Assembly: GCF_000177235.2 (NCBI RefSeq)
Contig: NC_014829.1
Coordinates: 2,046,001-2,110,000 of the forward strand
Source: Evansella cellulosilytica DSM 2522
GTDB taxonomy: Bacteria; Bacillota; Bacilli; Bacillales; Salisediminibacteriaceae
Reading direction: 5' to 3'
Length of the DNA: 64,000 nt
Both the position numbers and the translations under genes were made by a program. The notes under the pieces are model-generated. The model was not told where the DNA came from. It saw only the letters and a program-made list of their open reading frames with translations, and made no database searches. Below are positions 47,956 to 56,631 of this stretch, piece by piece (within the stretch, counting starts at the first letter, position 1; every line of letters starts with the position of its first letter).

Positions 47956-50574
47956 TTAACTTTCAGGTTCTTGCTCGTGATCACCGACATCATCTCCATC
48001 GATATCACCGTTTTCATTATCTTCATCAGGGTTTTCATTTTCATCATCTTCAGGTCCGCGACCTTCGTTAGGCCCACGACCATCGTTATTTGGTCCACGC
48101 CCATTACCGTTTTCACCATTATTGCCACGTCCAGGACGATCATCTTCCTCAATTTCTTCATCATCAAATATCTCATCAGGAATATCTATTTCTTCTTCTG
48201 GGATAGTTACTTCAACTGTCATAGGGTCACTTTCCAAACCATCATTTACATTAGAAATTGCCTTCACTCTTATAGAGTATGTTGCACCGTAATCAGGACT
48301 ATCTATCTCAAATTGAAGTCCCTGTGTAATGTCAAGTAAAGAGTAGTCACCATTATCAACTCGCGCTTCAATACTGTAGCTAAACATATCTCGAACATCT
48401 TCATTATAATCCCAGTTAATGTTAATTCGATGTTCCTCTTCATTATATGTTGCAGTTAAATTTGATACTGGATCAGCTTGAATAAACTCTTCGGATTCCT
48501 TTACTGGTTCTGTTCCTCTAACAAAATATTCATAAATGATTTCACTTTGTGGTGTAAAGTCACTCGGTAGAAGACCAGTAGACCTTTCTATACCGATTCT
48601 AACGACAGAATCAGGCATTTCAAAACTACCAACTTCTCGATCTTCATGTGCAAAGGCCATTACTTCTCTAAAGATATTTCGAGCAATTTGGCCTTCTCCT
48701 TGATTTGTATCAATGTATCCATCATTTAAATTTGCATACCCAGTCCAAACAGCTGCTGTGAGTTCAGGCGAGTAACCAGCGAACCACGAATCCCGAATAC
48801 CATTTGTAATATTATGTTCCCTTTTTTCTTCTTCTGTAAAGTTTGTGGATCCAGTTTTACCTACGATCGGTACTCCAGGAATCGTAACGTTTCTAGCAGT
48901 ACCTTCTGGACCTTCTACTACAGAACGCATCAATTCAGTAACAATAAATGCAGTATAATCATTCATAGCTACGACAGGATCTGGTGAGAGTGTTATCGTT
49001 TGACCATCCTGAAACTCAACCTTTCTCACTGTGTGAGGTGAATTGAATTCACCGTTATTAGCAAATGCCCCGTATGCACCAGCCATTTCAAATGGTGTTA
49101 CTCCTGTAGTAAAACCACCTATCGCGTAAGGTTCCTGAATCGTATCTAAATCTAGACCTAACCGCTCACCAAATTCTTTAGCTTTATCGATCCCTACTTC
49201 TTGAAATGCTTTAACTGCAACAACGTTACTGGATATTTCCATCGCTTTACGAATAGACATTGAACCTCTGTGACTTGGATTTGAATACCAATTACTAAAT
49301 TCTCTGTCCTCCCCGGTAAAGGAATGTGGTTCATCAACAATTTGATGGTAAGTCGACCATTTAAATTCATCTACTGCAGGACCATAATCTAAAATAGGCT
49401 TTATAGCAGAGCCCGGTTGGGCGCGTCTACTAGGGTTTGTTGCCCAATTATGGGATCGGGCTCCAGTTGCTTCACGAATACCGCCAATTGCCAATACCTC
49501 TCCTGTTTTGTTATCCATTAATGTAATCCCTGCTTGATATTTATCATCTGGAAATTGAACGACCTCATCAGAAGTCATGACATGCTCGACATACTCTTGG
49601 AGTTCAAGATCAAGTGTCGTGTATATTTTTAAGCCAGTTGTGTAGATATCTGATCGCTCTATTCCTTCGATCTCTTCCACTTCATCAAGCACTTGATCTA
49701 AGAAAGCTTGATATGGATAAGACTCACGTTTACTTTGTTTTAGTTGCTCCTCAATAGGAACTGCCATTGCCGCCTCAGCTTCTTCAGCAGTTATTTTTTC
49801 ATGCCTCTCCATTAAGGCTATTACTGTGTTGCGTCGTTGCTCTGCTGCCTCTGGGTTTTTAAAAGGGTTAAAGTGATTAGGTCTTTGCGGTATTCCTGCT
49901 AGTAATGCTGCGTCTTCAATTGTAAGCTCTGAAAGCTCTTTACTGAAGTAATAATCAGCGGCGGCAGCTACACCATATCTAGAATCAGAGTAGTATATAG
50001 CGTTTAAATACATTTCTAATATTTGGTCTTTTGAATATTTCTGTTCTAATCTAATAGCTAAGTATTGTTCCTGAATTTTTCTTGTCCAGTTTTTATCAAA
50101 AGTTAAAAATAAATTTTTAACAACTTGCTGTGTAATTGTGCTAGCACCTTCACTGCCGAAGCCTCTCGTAACATTAGAAACAATCGCACCACCAATTCGT
50201 CGCATATCTAGACCGAAATGGTCGTAAAAACGGACATCCTCAACAGAGAGTACTGCATCGATCATGACATCTGGAATTTCATTAATGGTTACGTTGTGAC
50301 GATTTTGCTCGGCATGCAATGTTGTGATTAGCTCACCATTTCGATCCACAATTTGTGGATTTTGCGCGAGCTTTAACCTTTCAGGATCAAGTTCTGGAGC
50401 ATTTCTAATTATTGCAAAAGCAGTTATTGCACCTACGATTAACATGACTAAGCACATTATTCCAAATGCAACAAAGATTTTTTTCATCATACCTTTACGG
50501 TTTTTAGATTTACGTTTTGACTCTGTTTGTATCTTCTTTCGTTCACTTCTGGATTTGTAATTATTATCAGACAT
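47956..50574 (-). CDS. ponA: Penicillin-binding protein 1A, bifunctional
   Basis: Builds and cross-links peptidoglycan. The 872-residue protein has a basic cytoplasmic tail, a membrane helix at about 31-56, a GT51 glycosyltransferase domain with catalytic glutamate in VEDVRFYDHFG (Glu112) and a transpeptidase domain with SxxK in GSAIKP (Ser389), SSN and KTG motifs. A fibronectin type III-like domain follows from about residue 720. The last 76 residues (797-872) are low-complexity, about 40 percent Asp/Glu with NGRGPN repeats. Start ATG 50574 follows GAAAGGAAG; the upstream in-frame ATG lacks a ribosome site. Lies 51 bases after recU in one operon. Confidence 0.95.
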   Translation of the reverse strand: MSDNNYKSRSERKKIQTESKRKSKNRKGMMKKIFVAFGIMCLVMLIVGAITAFAIIRNAPELDPERLKLAQNPQIVDRNGELITTLHAEQNRHNVTINEIPDVMIDAVLSVEDVRFYDHFGLDMRRIGGAIVSNVTRGFGSEGASTITQQVVKNLFLTFDKNWTRKIQEQYLAIRLEQKYSKDQILEMYLNAIYYSDSRYGVAAAADYYFSKELSELTIEDAALLAGIPQRPNHFNPFKNPEAAEQRRNTVIALMERHEKITAEEAEAAMAVPIEEQLKQSKRESYPYQAFLDQVLDEVEEIEGIERSDIYTTGLKIYTTLDLELQEYVEHVMTSDEVVQFPDDKYQAGITLMDNKTGEVLAIGGIREATGARSHNWATNPSRRAQPGSAIKPILDYGPAVDEFKWSTYHQIVDEPHSFTGEDREFSNWYSNPSHRGSMSIRKAMEISSNVVAVKAFQEVGIDKAKEFGERLGLDLDTIQEPYAIGGFTTGVTPFEMAGAYGAFANNGEFNSPHTVRKVEFQDGQTITLSPDPVVAMNDYTAFIVTELMRSVVEGPEGTARNVTIPGVPIVGKTGSTNFTEEEKREHNITNGIRDSWFAGYSPELTAAVWTGYANLNDGYIDTNQGEGQIARNIFREVMAFAHEDREVGSFEMPDSVVRIGIERSTGLLPSDFTPQSEIIYEYFVRGTEPVKESEEFIQADPVSNLTATYNEEEHRININWDYNEDVRDMFSYSIEARVDNGDYSLLDITQGLQFEIDSPDYGATYSIRVKAISNVNDGLESDPMTVEVTIPEEEIDIPDEIFDDEEIEEDDRPGRGNNGENGNGRGPNNDGRGPNEGRGPEDDENENPDEDNENGDIDGDDVGDHEQEPES

Positions 50575-50625
50575 TTTGCATCTTCCTTTCAGATACAACT
50601 AAAGTAATAGAAAATATAAAAAACA

Positions 50626-51234
50626 TTATTCGGTTGAAATTATTTTATCAATAATTTTTAAATAGTCAATCCTCGGATGATAGCCTATTTCTATTAATGT
50701 ACCTACATCTTCAATAAACGTTTTCGGTATTGACTTTCTTTTCGTTATTTTCTCATCAAAAAAATGTATGATATCTGAAGCATATACTAAGTATATTTCA
50801 TTGGAAATTGTAAATCTTAATATAATAAATGTAATGCCTCCATGGCTCAGAACTTGCTTCATATGGTTAATTTGGTGTTCATGAAAGTTCTTTAATGGAA
50901 AACTTGTTTTGTTTTTTGTTTCCTTTGCTTCAAAATCTATATATTTCCCTTTATATACACCATTGTAGTCAGTAGTTGAAGGTTTTTGAAAATAAGCCTC
51001 TGTGACTACGGCAGCACTTCGTTTAGGATAATGAACATTCACTATTTGTAGTGGTGTAGGCTTTTTATGGATAATAGCTATTCCGTGAGAACGATAATAT
51101 TCATTCGTTTCATTAATATCCTCTTCTAGGTTCATTCCACGGTTACTAAACCTATCATCTTTTTTGACGACGTTTTTCCTCTCTAAGTTTCTTTTTGGTT
51201 CATATTTTTTCCCATTTGGATAACGAAATGACAT
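50626..51234 (-). CDS. recU: Holliday junction resolvase RecU
   Basis: Cuts four-way DNA junctions during recombination and chromosome segregation. The 202-residue protein begins [12 protein letters not shown], and carries the nuclease core with acidic residues and lysine in [20 protein letters not shown], plus [24 protein letters not shown] lies before the ATG. The recU-ponA pair is conserved in Bacilli; its promoter region is shared with divergent yppC. Confidence 0.95.
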   Translation of the reverse strand: MSFRYPNGKKYEPKRNLERKNVVKKDDRFSNRGMNLEEDINETNEYYRSHGIAIIHKKPTPLQIVNVHYPKRSAAVVTEAYFQKPSTTDYNGVYKGKYIDFEAKETKNKTSFPLKNFHEHQINHMKQVLSHGGITFIILRFTISNEIYLVYASDIIHFFDEKITKRKSIPKTFIEDVGTLIEIGYHPRIDYLKIIDKIISTE

Positions 51235-51350
51235 AATTACTCACCCTTTTTGTTGATGCCATCAGTATATATTACCATAAATTTTAGGAAAGAAAATACT
51301 ATTAACTAATTTACATTGTAATATGAAGACCAATAAAGGAGTTGAGTGAT

Positions 51351-52325
51351 TTGTTAAAAAAATATGTAACATTATGTAATATAAAACATGTTAAAGAAAT
51401 GACTTTAAGATATAACAAAGATAATCTTTTAAGAACGAAAGCATACGGGGACTTTTTTATTAGGAACAATGAAATTTATTGGGCTTACTTAGCAAGTATG
51501 GTTTCTCGTAATGCAGGTTGGAATATGTCTGACCTGTGGAGTCGGCCATATCAAGTTCTTTTAACGAAAGAACAGCAAAATCATTTATTCACAACGTATG
51601 AACGAGCAAATTGGTTAATATTTTCGGATGCTTTTCCACAGCTCTTGATTTATGAATGGTCAAAAAAATTAAAAGAACCATTATTTTACTTATTAACCTA
51701 TTTTAAAGTGTCTAAATGGATGATAAATGAATGGGAAGCTTTTTGGGAAACGGGAAATAAAGAGCGACTTCTTCAAGCACTAATAATCAATGAACAAAAC
51801 CTTATTCAAAGGCCAGTCATTGAAGCACCCTTTTTTAAGCGAGAAATATTCAATAGTTTCAGCTATGTACTCCAAGAGAGGCTTCATTTTAGTTCTGTTT
51901 TATTCCCAACGAAGAAGGGACAGATTTACGGGAGAACAGTTAAACAATTTAATAAAGTAGAAAAAAGAATTCAATTAGGAAAAGAGCTTGCTTGGATACT
52001 ATTCCATTCTCGCGAAAAAAATGATATTCATTCTTTTTTCAATGACGTTCCCTTTTCTGGCTCTCGTAGGGATTATCAAAAATGGCAGAAAGGTAGCTTC
52101 CCATTTACGCCAAGAATGAACGATATATATCCTTATATATTACACAGTGATGACAAGCGAGAAGACTGGTCCAAGAGTATAACTTATGATCCAACAAACT
52201 ATATCGACAAAAAAATGATGAAACCGATGAAATACGATTTAACTGGTTGGTATGAACACAAGCAAAAACAAATTGTAGTCACTGCTTCCTTATATTTAAA
52301 GCTGAAAAACCTGATTCATAAGTAG
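51351..52325 (+). CDS. yppC: YppC family protein (DUF2515)
   Basis: About 324 residues, conserved in Bacillus next to recU. Seen: YWAYLASMVSRNAGWNMSDLWS, FERANWLIFSDAFPQLLIYEW-like ERANWLIFSDAFPQLLIYEW and GSRRDYQKWQKGSFPFTPRMNDIYP. TTG 51351 is preferred because AAAGGAG ends nine bases before; TTG 51342 abuts that site. No known domain, signal peptide or membrane helix. Function unknown. Confidence 0.82.
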   Translation: MLKKYVTLCNIKHVKEMTLRYNKDNLLRTKAYGDFFIRNNEIYWAYLASMVSRNAGWNMSDLWSRPYQVLLTKEQQNHLFTTYERANWLIFSDAFPQLLIYEWSKKLKEPLFYLLTYFKVSKWMINEWEAFWETGNKERLLQALIINEQNLIQRPVIEAPFFKREIFNSFSYVLQERLHFSSVLFPTKKGQIYGRTVKQFNKVEKRIQLGKELAWILFHSREKNDIHSFFNDVPFSGSRRDYQKWQKGSFPFTPRMNDIYPYILHSDDKREDWSKSITYDPTNYIDKKMMKPMKYDLTGWYEHKQKQIVVTASLYLKLKNLIHK

Positions 52326-52532
52326 GACAAAAAAACATAAACATTTCTGTTGAAATTAATGTAGAAATATAGTTGACGTTACTAAAAAATTAAACATTCT
52401 TTGTTGAATGGAAACTAGTTTTGTCACTACAGAAGGGCAATTACAGACGAAAGGTGAATTAGTATAAAACAATAAACCATTGCTCTATATACGTGACGTT
52501 TCTAAAAAAATTCAAAATGGAAGGTGAAGAAG

Positions 52533-52811
52533 ATGTTGTCTGCAAATGAATTAGAGGACCGGTTTGATAAGTTGATTTTCTCCATCGACAAACTCGATAG
52601 GAAAATACAAAGTAAGACAGCAGAAGGAATGGAGTCTAAATTACTGGAGCAGCAAAGAGATATTAATGATATAACAAAATCATTAGAAGAGTATAATGTT
52701 AGACTTCAAAAAATGGAGAAAAAACTAAACAAAAAAGCAAAAAGAGTTTCTCCTATAAAGGAGGAAGGACAAGGAAGTAAAAGAAGGCTTGCCAGTATTT
52801 TTACCTTATAA
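52533..52811 (+). CDS. Small coiled-coil protein
   Basis: A 92-residue charged protein. Heptad-like pattern runs from LEDRFDKLIFSIDKLDRKIQ through LLEQQRDINDITKSLEEYN to RLQKMEKKLNKKAK, then a basic tail. ATG 52533 follows GGAAGGTGAAG. Position next to yppE suggests a yppD-like gene, but the resemblance is not certain. Possible self-association. Confidence 0.7.
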   Translation: MLSANELEDRFDKLIFSIDKLDRKIQSKTAEGMESKLLEQQRDINDITKSLEEYNVRLQKMEKKLNKKAKRVSPIKEEGQGSKRRLASIFTL

Positions 52812-52871
52812 AGTTATTACCTTCCTTATAGTACTAATGTTTGGTACACTTTCTGCATGGAGGTGTCGTTT

Positions 52872-53246
52872 ATGAATAGTAGTAATGAAAGGCTAAAGAT
52901 AATAACAGTGAAATTACAAAAAATGAATAAGCAAGCATTAAAAAACTTTGAACAATATGCGTTAAATAAAACTTCGGCAGATTTTCAATCTGAAGTTAAG
53001 CCATTTGCTGATGAAGTGAATGAATTAGCTAACGAGTGGAGAAGTCTTGCTACTGAATTTATTTATCAAGCTAAACCTAAGTATATTCAGCAAACACTAA
53101 TTGATAATGCGCATGAGAATATGCAAATAGAAGCTGTTACTTGCTTTCAAGGAGATACAAAGAGAAAAAGATTTATGGAAAGAAATAAATCGATCTCATT
53201 CCTGTTAGATGGTATTTTATCGACATTAAATGAAAAACAGTACTAA
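52872..53246 (+). CDS. yppE: YppE family protein (DUF1798)
   Basis: A 124-residue helical-bundle protein. The family end FMERNKSISFLLDGIL and the central AKPKYIQQTLIDNAHENM are visible. ATG 52872 lies seven bases after GGAGGTG; the earlier in-frame ATG is before that site. The B. subtilis homologue is also in the recU neighbourhood. Function unknown. Confidence 0.83.
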   Translation: MNSSNERLKIITVKLQKMNKQALKNFEQYALNKTSADFQSEVKPFADEVNELANEWRSLATEFIYQAKPKYIQQTLIDNAHENMQIEAVTCFQGDTKRKRFMERNKSISFLLDGILSTLNEKQY

Positions 53247-53292
53247 ATCGTGTTACAATGTCTGTTAAAGGAATGAGAGAGGAATAACATAA

Positions 53293-53736
53293 ATGAATAA
53301 ATGGAAGGTGGTCTTTATAAGTTTTCTTTTTCTTTTTTTAGTTGCATGTAATGAGGAAGAGAATTGGACGACTTATCAAGGCAATACAAAAGAAGTCGAG
53401 ACTTTTATTTATACTTATTTGGAAGAATGGGGTATAAGCCTTGAGCAACAAAATTTTTCCATGCTTGAACAATATTTTGTTGCTAATAGTCACATTTATC
53501 ATATGGTACGAAGGCAACATCAGCAAACATTGACAGAGAGAAAAATAGAAACTTTTATAACTGGTGAAGATCAAACAATAGAAATTAATGAACATGGAGA
53601 ACTGCGCTGGACTTGGAAGGAAACCTTTTTTGTTGATAGTTTGGGTAGCTCTGATGAAATAATAAGAACGAGAGCCTACCGTTTAATTCCATTTAACGAT
53701 AGTTACAAAATTATTGCTATCGAACGAGAAGTTTAA
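53293..53736 (+). CDS. Lipoprotein with NTF2-like outer domain
   Basis: A 147-residue exported lipoprotein: short signal helix KWKVVFISFLFLFLVAC with lipobox LVAC, Cys19 as lipidation site. The mature part (YTYLEEWGISLEQQNFSMLEQYF ... RRQHQQTLTERKIETF ... RTRAYRLIPFNDSYKIIAI) looks like a single NTF2-like fold as in the TcaA C-terminal domains, a moderate-confidence guess. GAGAGAGG precedes the ATG. Role unknown. Confidence 0.78.
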   Translation: MNKWKVVFISFLFLFLVACNEEENWTTYQGNTKEVETFIYTYLEEWGISLEQQNFSMLEQYFVANSHIYHMVRRQHQQTLTERKIETFITGEDQTIEINEHGELRWTWKETFFVDSLGSSDEIIRTRAYRLIPFNDSYKIIAIEREV

Positions 53737-53751
53737 GACCTCGCATTAAAA

Positions 53752-53790
53752 TGAGAGTCGCTGAAAAGGATGCTTTTTATTTTTTCAGTG
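53752..53790 (+). terminator. Weak terminator after the lipoprotein gene
   Basis: CTGAAAA / TTTTCAG stem around a T-rich loop (GCTTTTTATTT). Confidence 0.4.
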
Positions 53791-53803
53791 CCCTCCTCAT
53801 CAT

Positions 53804-53855
53804 AAAAGGGAGACTCAATAGGTGAAAATGAACCTGTGGAGTCTCCCTCTTTTTC
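53804..53855. terminator. Two-way terminator between convergent genes
   Basis: AAAAGGGAGACTC / GAGTCTCCCTCTTTTT outer stem with an inner AGGT-gaaaatga-ACCT stem. Serves the lipoprotein gene and the minus-strand CBS protein. Confidence 0.85.
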
Positions 53856-53857
53856 GT

Positions 53858-54487
53858 TTAAATCTTCTCGATATCAAAAACGCGAAGCCCATCAGATTCT
53901 AATTGTGAAACAACTTTATTTAAAGTTTCTTCTGAAGTATCACGAGGTAATGTGACTATTACACGTCTGAAAAATCTGCTTTCATTATCTAGTGTCAGGA
54001 GACTTTGTATCCCTGTAATCTTCTTAATTGAAGAAACAATGAGGCTTAGTGCACCGTGATATTCATGTGTAGAAATGTTTATCGTATAACTCCCAGTTTT
54101 TACGCCCCACGAATCTTCTAACAATGACATCACGTTCGCGTGAGTAAGTATCCCAGCAAATGTATTATCCTCCTGTAAAACAGCTAAGTAAGGGTATTTT
54201 TTTATTTGGTTAAATACTTTAAAAAAAGAGCTTTGCTCCTCGATTGTAACATTCACGTCATCTTTAAGTGTCATAACAGAGTCTTGTAACTTGTGTGTTT
54301 CTTTGTAGAGTGCACGGTACACATCTTGTACATAAATATTCCCTTTATAATATGTACTCGATTCATCTAAAATAGGTATACAACGAAAACCACTTTCCTC
54401 TAATTCAATGAGTGCCTCTTGAATTGAAAAGTTTTCTTTAACAAAACGTACGTCTTGCTTAGGTATAATGTTATATTTTATCTTCAT
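53858..54487 (-). CDS. CBS-domain pair with C-terminal ACT domain, CbpA-like
   Basis: A 209-residue soluble protein with two CBS modules (about residues 10-70, with VRFVKENFSIQEALIELEES, and 75-130, with FNQIKKYPYLAVLQEDNTFAGILTHANV) and an ACT-like C-terminal domain (GALSLIVSSIKKITGIQSLL ... VIVTLPRDTSEETLNKVVSQL). This arrangement is that of cyclic-di-AMP-binding CbpA of Listeria, though adenine nucleotide sensing as in AcuB is also possible. Stands alone on the minus strand. Confidence 0.75.
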   Translation of the reverse strand: MKIKYNIIPKQDVRFVKENFSIQEALIELEESGFRCIPILDESSTYYKGNIYVQDVYRALYKETHKLQDSVMTLKDDVNVTIEEQSSFFKVFNQIKKYPYLAVLQEDNTFAGILTHANVMSLLEDSWGVKTGSYTINISTHEYHGALSLIVSSIKKITGIQSLLTLDNESRFFRRVIVTLPRDTSEETLNKVVSQLESDGLRVFDIEKI

Positions 54488-54658
54488 AATTATAATTACA
54501 ACTCCTCTCGTCTTAAGGTTATTTTCATTATAAATGAAATAGATTGGAAAGTAACTATATCCTTTTTAACTTTATTGCGATATTATCTCACATAATTAGA
54601 AAATAATTAAAAGTATAAAATGAACAGAAAAGCTTAAGTTAATGTTGAGGTGAGATAA

Positions 54659-54919
54659 ATGACAAATTCCAATTATTTACACGGTGCAGTCGAACAAATA
54701 CAACAAGTCATAACGAATGCAGAGGAACAGCTGTTAGAGTCAAAGAAAGTGGAGCATAACAATGCTGAGGAGTATACGTCTGCACAAGTGGAATTAGAAG
54801 AAGCAAACATGCAGTTAGATAGAATGATTCACAGTGCAAATCCAGATCAACGTGATCAGCTTATTAGGCTTCAGCAGCAATTGCATCAATTACAAAATAA
54901 AATGATTTTAGGGTTATAA
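54659..54919 (+). CDS. ytzC: Small conserved protein YtzC-like (DUF2524)
   Basis: An 86-residue helical protein with AEEQLLESKKVEHNNAEEY, AQVELEEANMQLDRMIHS and RDQLIRLQQQLHQLQNKMIL, which match the YtzC family of Bacillus. TTGAGGTGAG precedes the ATG. No membrane segment. Function unknown. Confidence 0.83.
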   Translation: MTNSNYLHGAVEQIQQVITNAEEQLLESKKVEHNNAEEYTSAQVELEEANMQLDRMIHSANPDQRDQLIRLQQQLHQLQNKMILGL

Positions 54920-54952
54920 TTACTAACAACGGCTGTCCCAAGAGCTATTATA

Positions 54953-55000
54953 GAGGATGACTCAAAAAGTATAATATCGACCTTTTGAGTCATCCTCTAA
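54953..55000. terminator. Terminator after ytzC-like gene, sharing a repeat core
   Basis: Perfect 15-bp arms GAGGATGACTCAAAA and complement, 15-base loop. Shares TGACTCAAAA...TCGA...CCTTTTGAGTCA with the hairpin at 47904-47947. Confidence 0.8.
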
Positions 55001-55252
55001 TCATAAGAATGTATAAAAACACACTAAATTCAAATTTCCCAGTATATTTTCCAACCTCTCTTTTTATCTATACATGAGTCGTATCTCTCGAATAAATTCC
55101 CTCTCATTACCCTAAGGGTTCAAACGCTTTTCTTTTCTTACTCTATCCTGTATTGTTTGTCTCCATGAGTTTTTTTAGTATATATCGATTCGAATTACCG
55201 GTACTTTTATCGTAATGATATAATTGTGATAAAAGTAGGGAGGATGGATAAA
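55001..55252. other. Gene-free stretch before the nicotinamidase gene
   Basis: AT-rich; no supported gene or strong hairpin. A direct pair TAATGATATAATTGTGATAAAA at 55212-55233 gives a TATAAT-like -10 (GATATAATTG) about 30 bases before the next start. Confidence 0.4.
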
Positions 55253-55822
55253 ATGGAATGTTTAATTGTAATTGACTACACAAATGATTTCATAGATGAT
55301 GATGGTAGGTTAACGTGTGGGGAAAGAGGTCAAAAAATTGAAAGTAGAATAACTGAGCTAACAAAACATCATATTGAAAAGAATGATTTAGTCATTTTTG
55401 CGGTTGATGTTCATGAGGAAGAGGACCCATATCACCCAGAAACACAACTATTTCCACCACATAACATCAGAGGTACAAAAGGAAGACAGTTATATGGTCA
55501 ATTAGGGTCATATTTCCATGAGCACCTACAAAGAGGGGATATAAATTACGAATGGATAGATAAAACGAGATATAGTGCATTTACTGGAACAAATTTAGAG
55601 ATAAAGCTTCGAGAAAGAGGTATTAATACGCTTCATTTAGTTGGCGTATGTACAGATATTTGTATTTTACATACTGCTGTAGATGCCTTTAATAAAGGTT
55701 TTTCGATAGTCGTTCATAAAGATGCAGTTGAAAGCTTTAACGGAATTGGCCATCAGTGGGCATTGGATCATTTTAAAAACACTTTAGGTGCGATGGTAAT
55801 TGAAGGGGTTGCAAAGGATTAA
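55253..55822 (+). CDS. Isochorismatase-family cysteine hydrolase, nicotinamidase-like
   Basis: A 189-residue hydrolase. The triad is seen as Asp in LIVIDYTNDF, Lys in WIDKTRYSAFTGT and Cys in LVGVCTDICILHTAVDAF; metal-binding DVHEEEDPYHPETQLFP resembles PncA. It therefore probably deamidates nicotinamide for NAD salvage. ATG 55253 follows GGGAGG by nine bases; ATG 55244 abuts it. Its stop overlaps the next start. Confidence 0.87.
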   Translation: MECLIVIDYTNDFIDDDGRLTCGERGQKIESRITELTKHHIEKNDLVIFAVDVHEEEDPYHPETQLFPPHNIRGTKGRQLYGQLGSYFHEHLQRGDINYEWIDKTRYSAFTGTNLEIKLRERGINTLHLVGVCTDICILHTAVDAFNKGFSIVVHKDAVESFNGIGHQWALDHFKNTLGAMVIEGVAKD

Positions 55823-56151
55823 TGGTGCTCAAATTAGAGACAAATGAACAATTAGATTTATTAATAAACGAGAAAAGAGGTGTATTTATTTATTTATATA
55901 CACCTCTTTGTGGGACGTGTAAGCTTGCTCGTCGCTTTTTATCTATTATAGAGGATTCAGAACAAGTTCCTCCGATCTACGAAGCCGATATTAATTTTTT
56001 CAAAGAAAAACGACAGCAATGGGAAGTAAAAAGTGTACCTGCTCTGTTACATTTGGATAATAATAATGTTATTGGTAAATTATATGCTTTTCAATCAGTA
56101 ACTAACGTTTATGAGTTTGTAAAAAGGAGAAATGAAAATGAAAGCACCTAA
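55822..56151 (+). CDS. Thioredoxin-like protein with CGTC motif
   Basis: A 109-residue thioredoxin fold, no signal peptide. Active-site CGTC in YLYTPLCGTCKLARRF (about residues 30-33), cis-proline in VKSVPALLHL. Likely a cytoplasmic thiol oxidoreductase, similar to YusE/YtpP-type small thioredoxins. Overlaps its neighbours, so the three genes 55253-56551 form one operon. Confidence 0.85.
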   Translation: MVLKLETNEQLDLLINEKRGVFIYLYTPLCGTCKLARRFLSIIEDSEQVPPIYEADINFFKEKRQQWEVKSVPALLHLDNNNVIGKLYAFQSVTNVYEFVKRRNENEST

Positions 56152-56551
56152 CTTTTCATTAAAAAGTCTTACTTCTAACGAATCTATTTCATTATTAGAC
56201 TTTGAGAATAAACCAGTTTTATTGACTTTTTGGGTTTCTTGGTGCCCTGATTCACAACGAGACCTTCAATTAAAGGAAAACTTATATCGCTCAATGAACA
56301 AGATTGAACTACAAATGTTACTAATACATGTAAACGGAAGAGAGCAAAGTGACTTAGGCTTAAATTACTATAATAAAAATCGTTTCACAATTCCTTGTAT
56401 AAAGGACGAAGGAACGGTGATTTATGATCAGTATCAATGTATGTCAGTTCCAACCACTTTTTTGTTAGATTCGGAACATCAAATTGTTTCTCGCTTTAAT
56501 GATAAAGCACACTTTCAAGATATTGTAAAATCCTTAAGCAAAGTATTATAA
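56138..56551 (+). CDS. TlpA/AhpC-like redox protein with CPDS active site
   Basis: A 137-residue thioredoxin-fold protein of the redoxin/TlpA type, FSLKSLTSNESISLLDFENKPVLLTFWVSWCPDSQRDLQ. The usual WCxxC is WCPDS, so only the first cysteine remains; the cis-proline SVPTTFLLD is kept. It has no signal peptide or membrane anchor, unlike ResA. ATG 56138 lies eight bases after AAGGAG. A monothiol or peroxidase-like mechanism is possible. Confidence 0.8.
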   Translation: MKAPNFSLKSLTSNESISLLDFENKPVLLTFWVSWCPDSQRDLQLKENLYRSMNKIELQMLLIHVNGREQSDLGLNYYNKNRFTIPCIKDEGTVIYDQYQCMSVPTTFLLDSEHQIVSRFNDKAHFQDIVKSLSKVL

Positions 56552-56631
56552 GTGAGCCTGTCGTTATCTTCAAAAATATATTTATGTTAAAATAATTACT
56601 AACATAAACACAGTGGAAAGGGGTTGCTACT

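Noticed and set aside
47952..48339. Plus-strand open frames opposite the ponA tail
   Set aside because: Produced by the repetitive acidic codons of ponA on the other strand.
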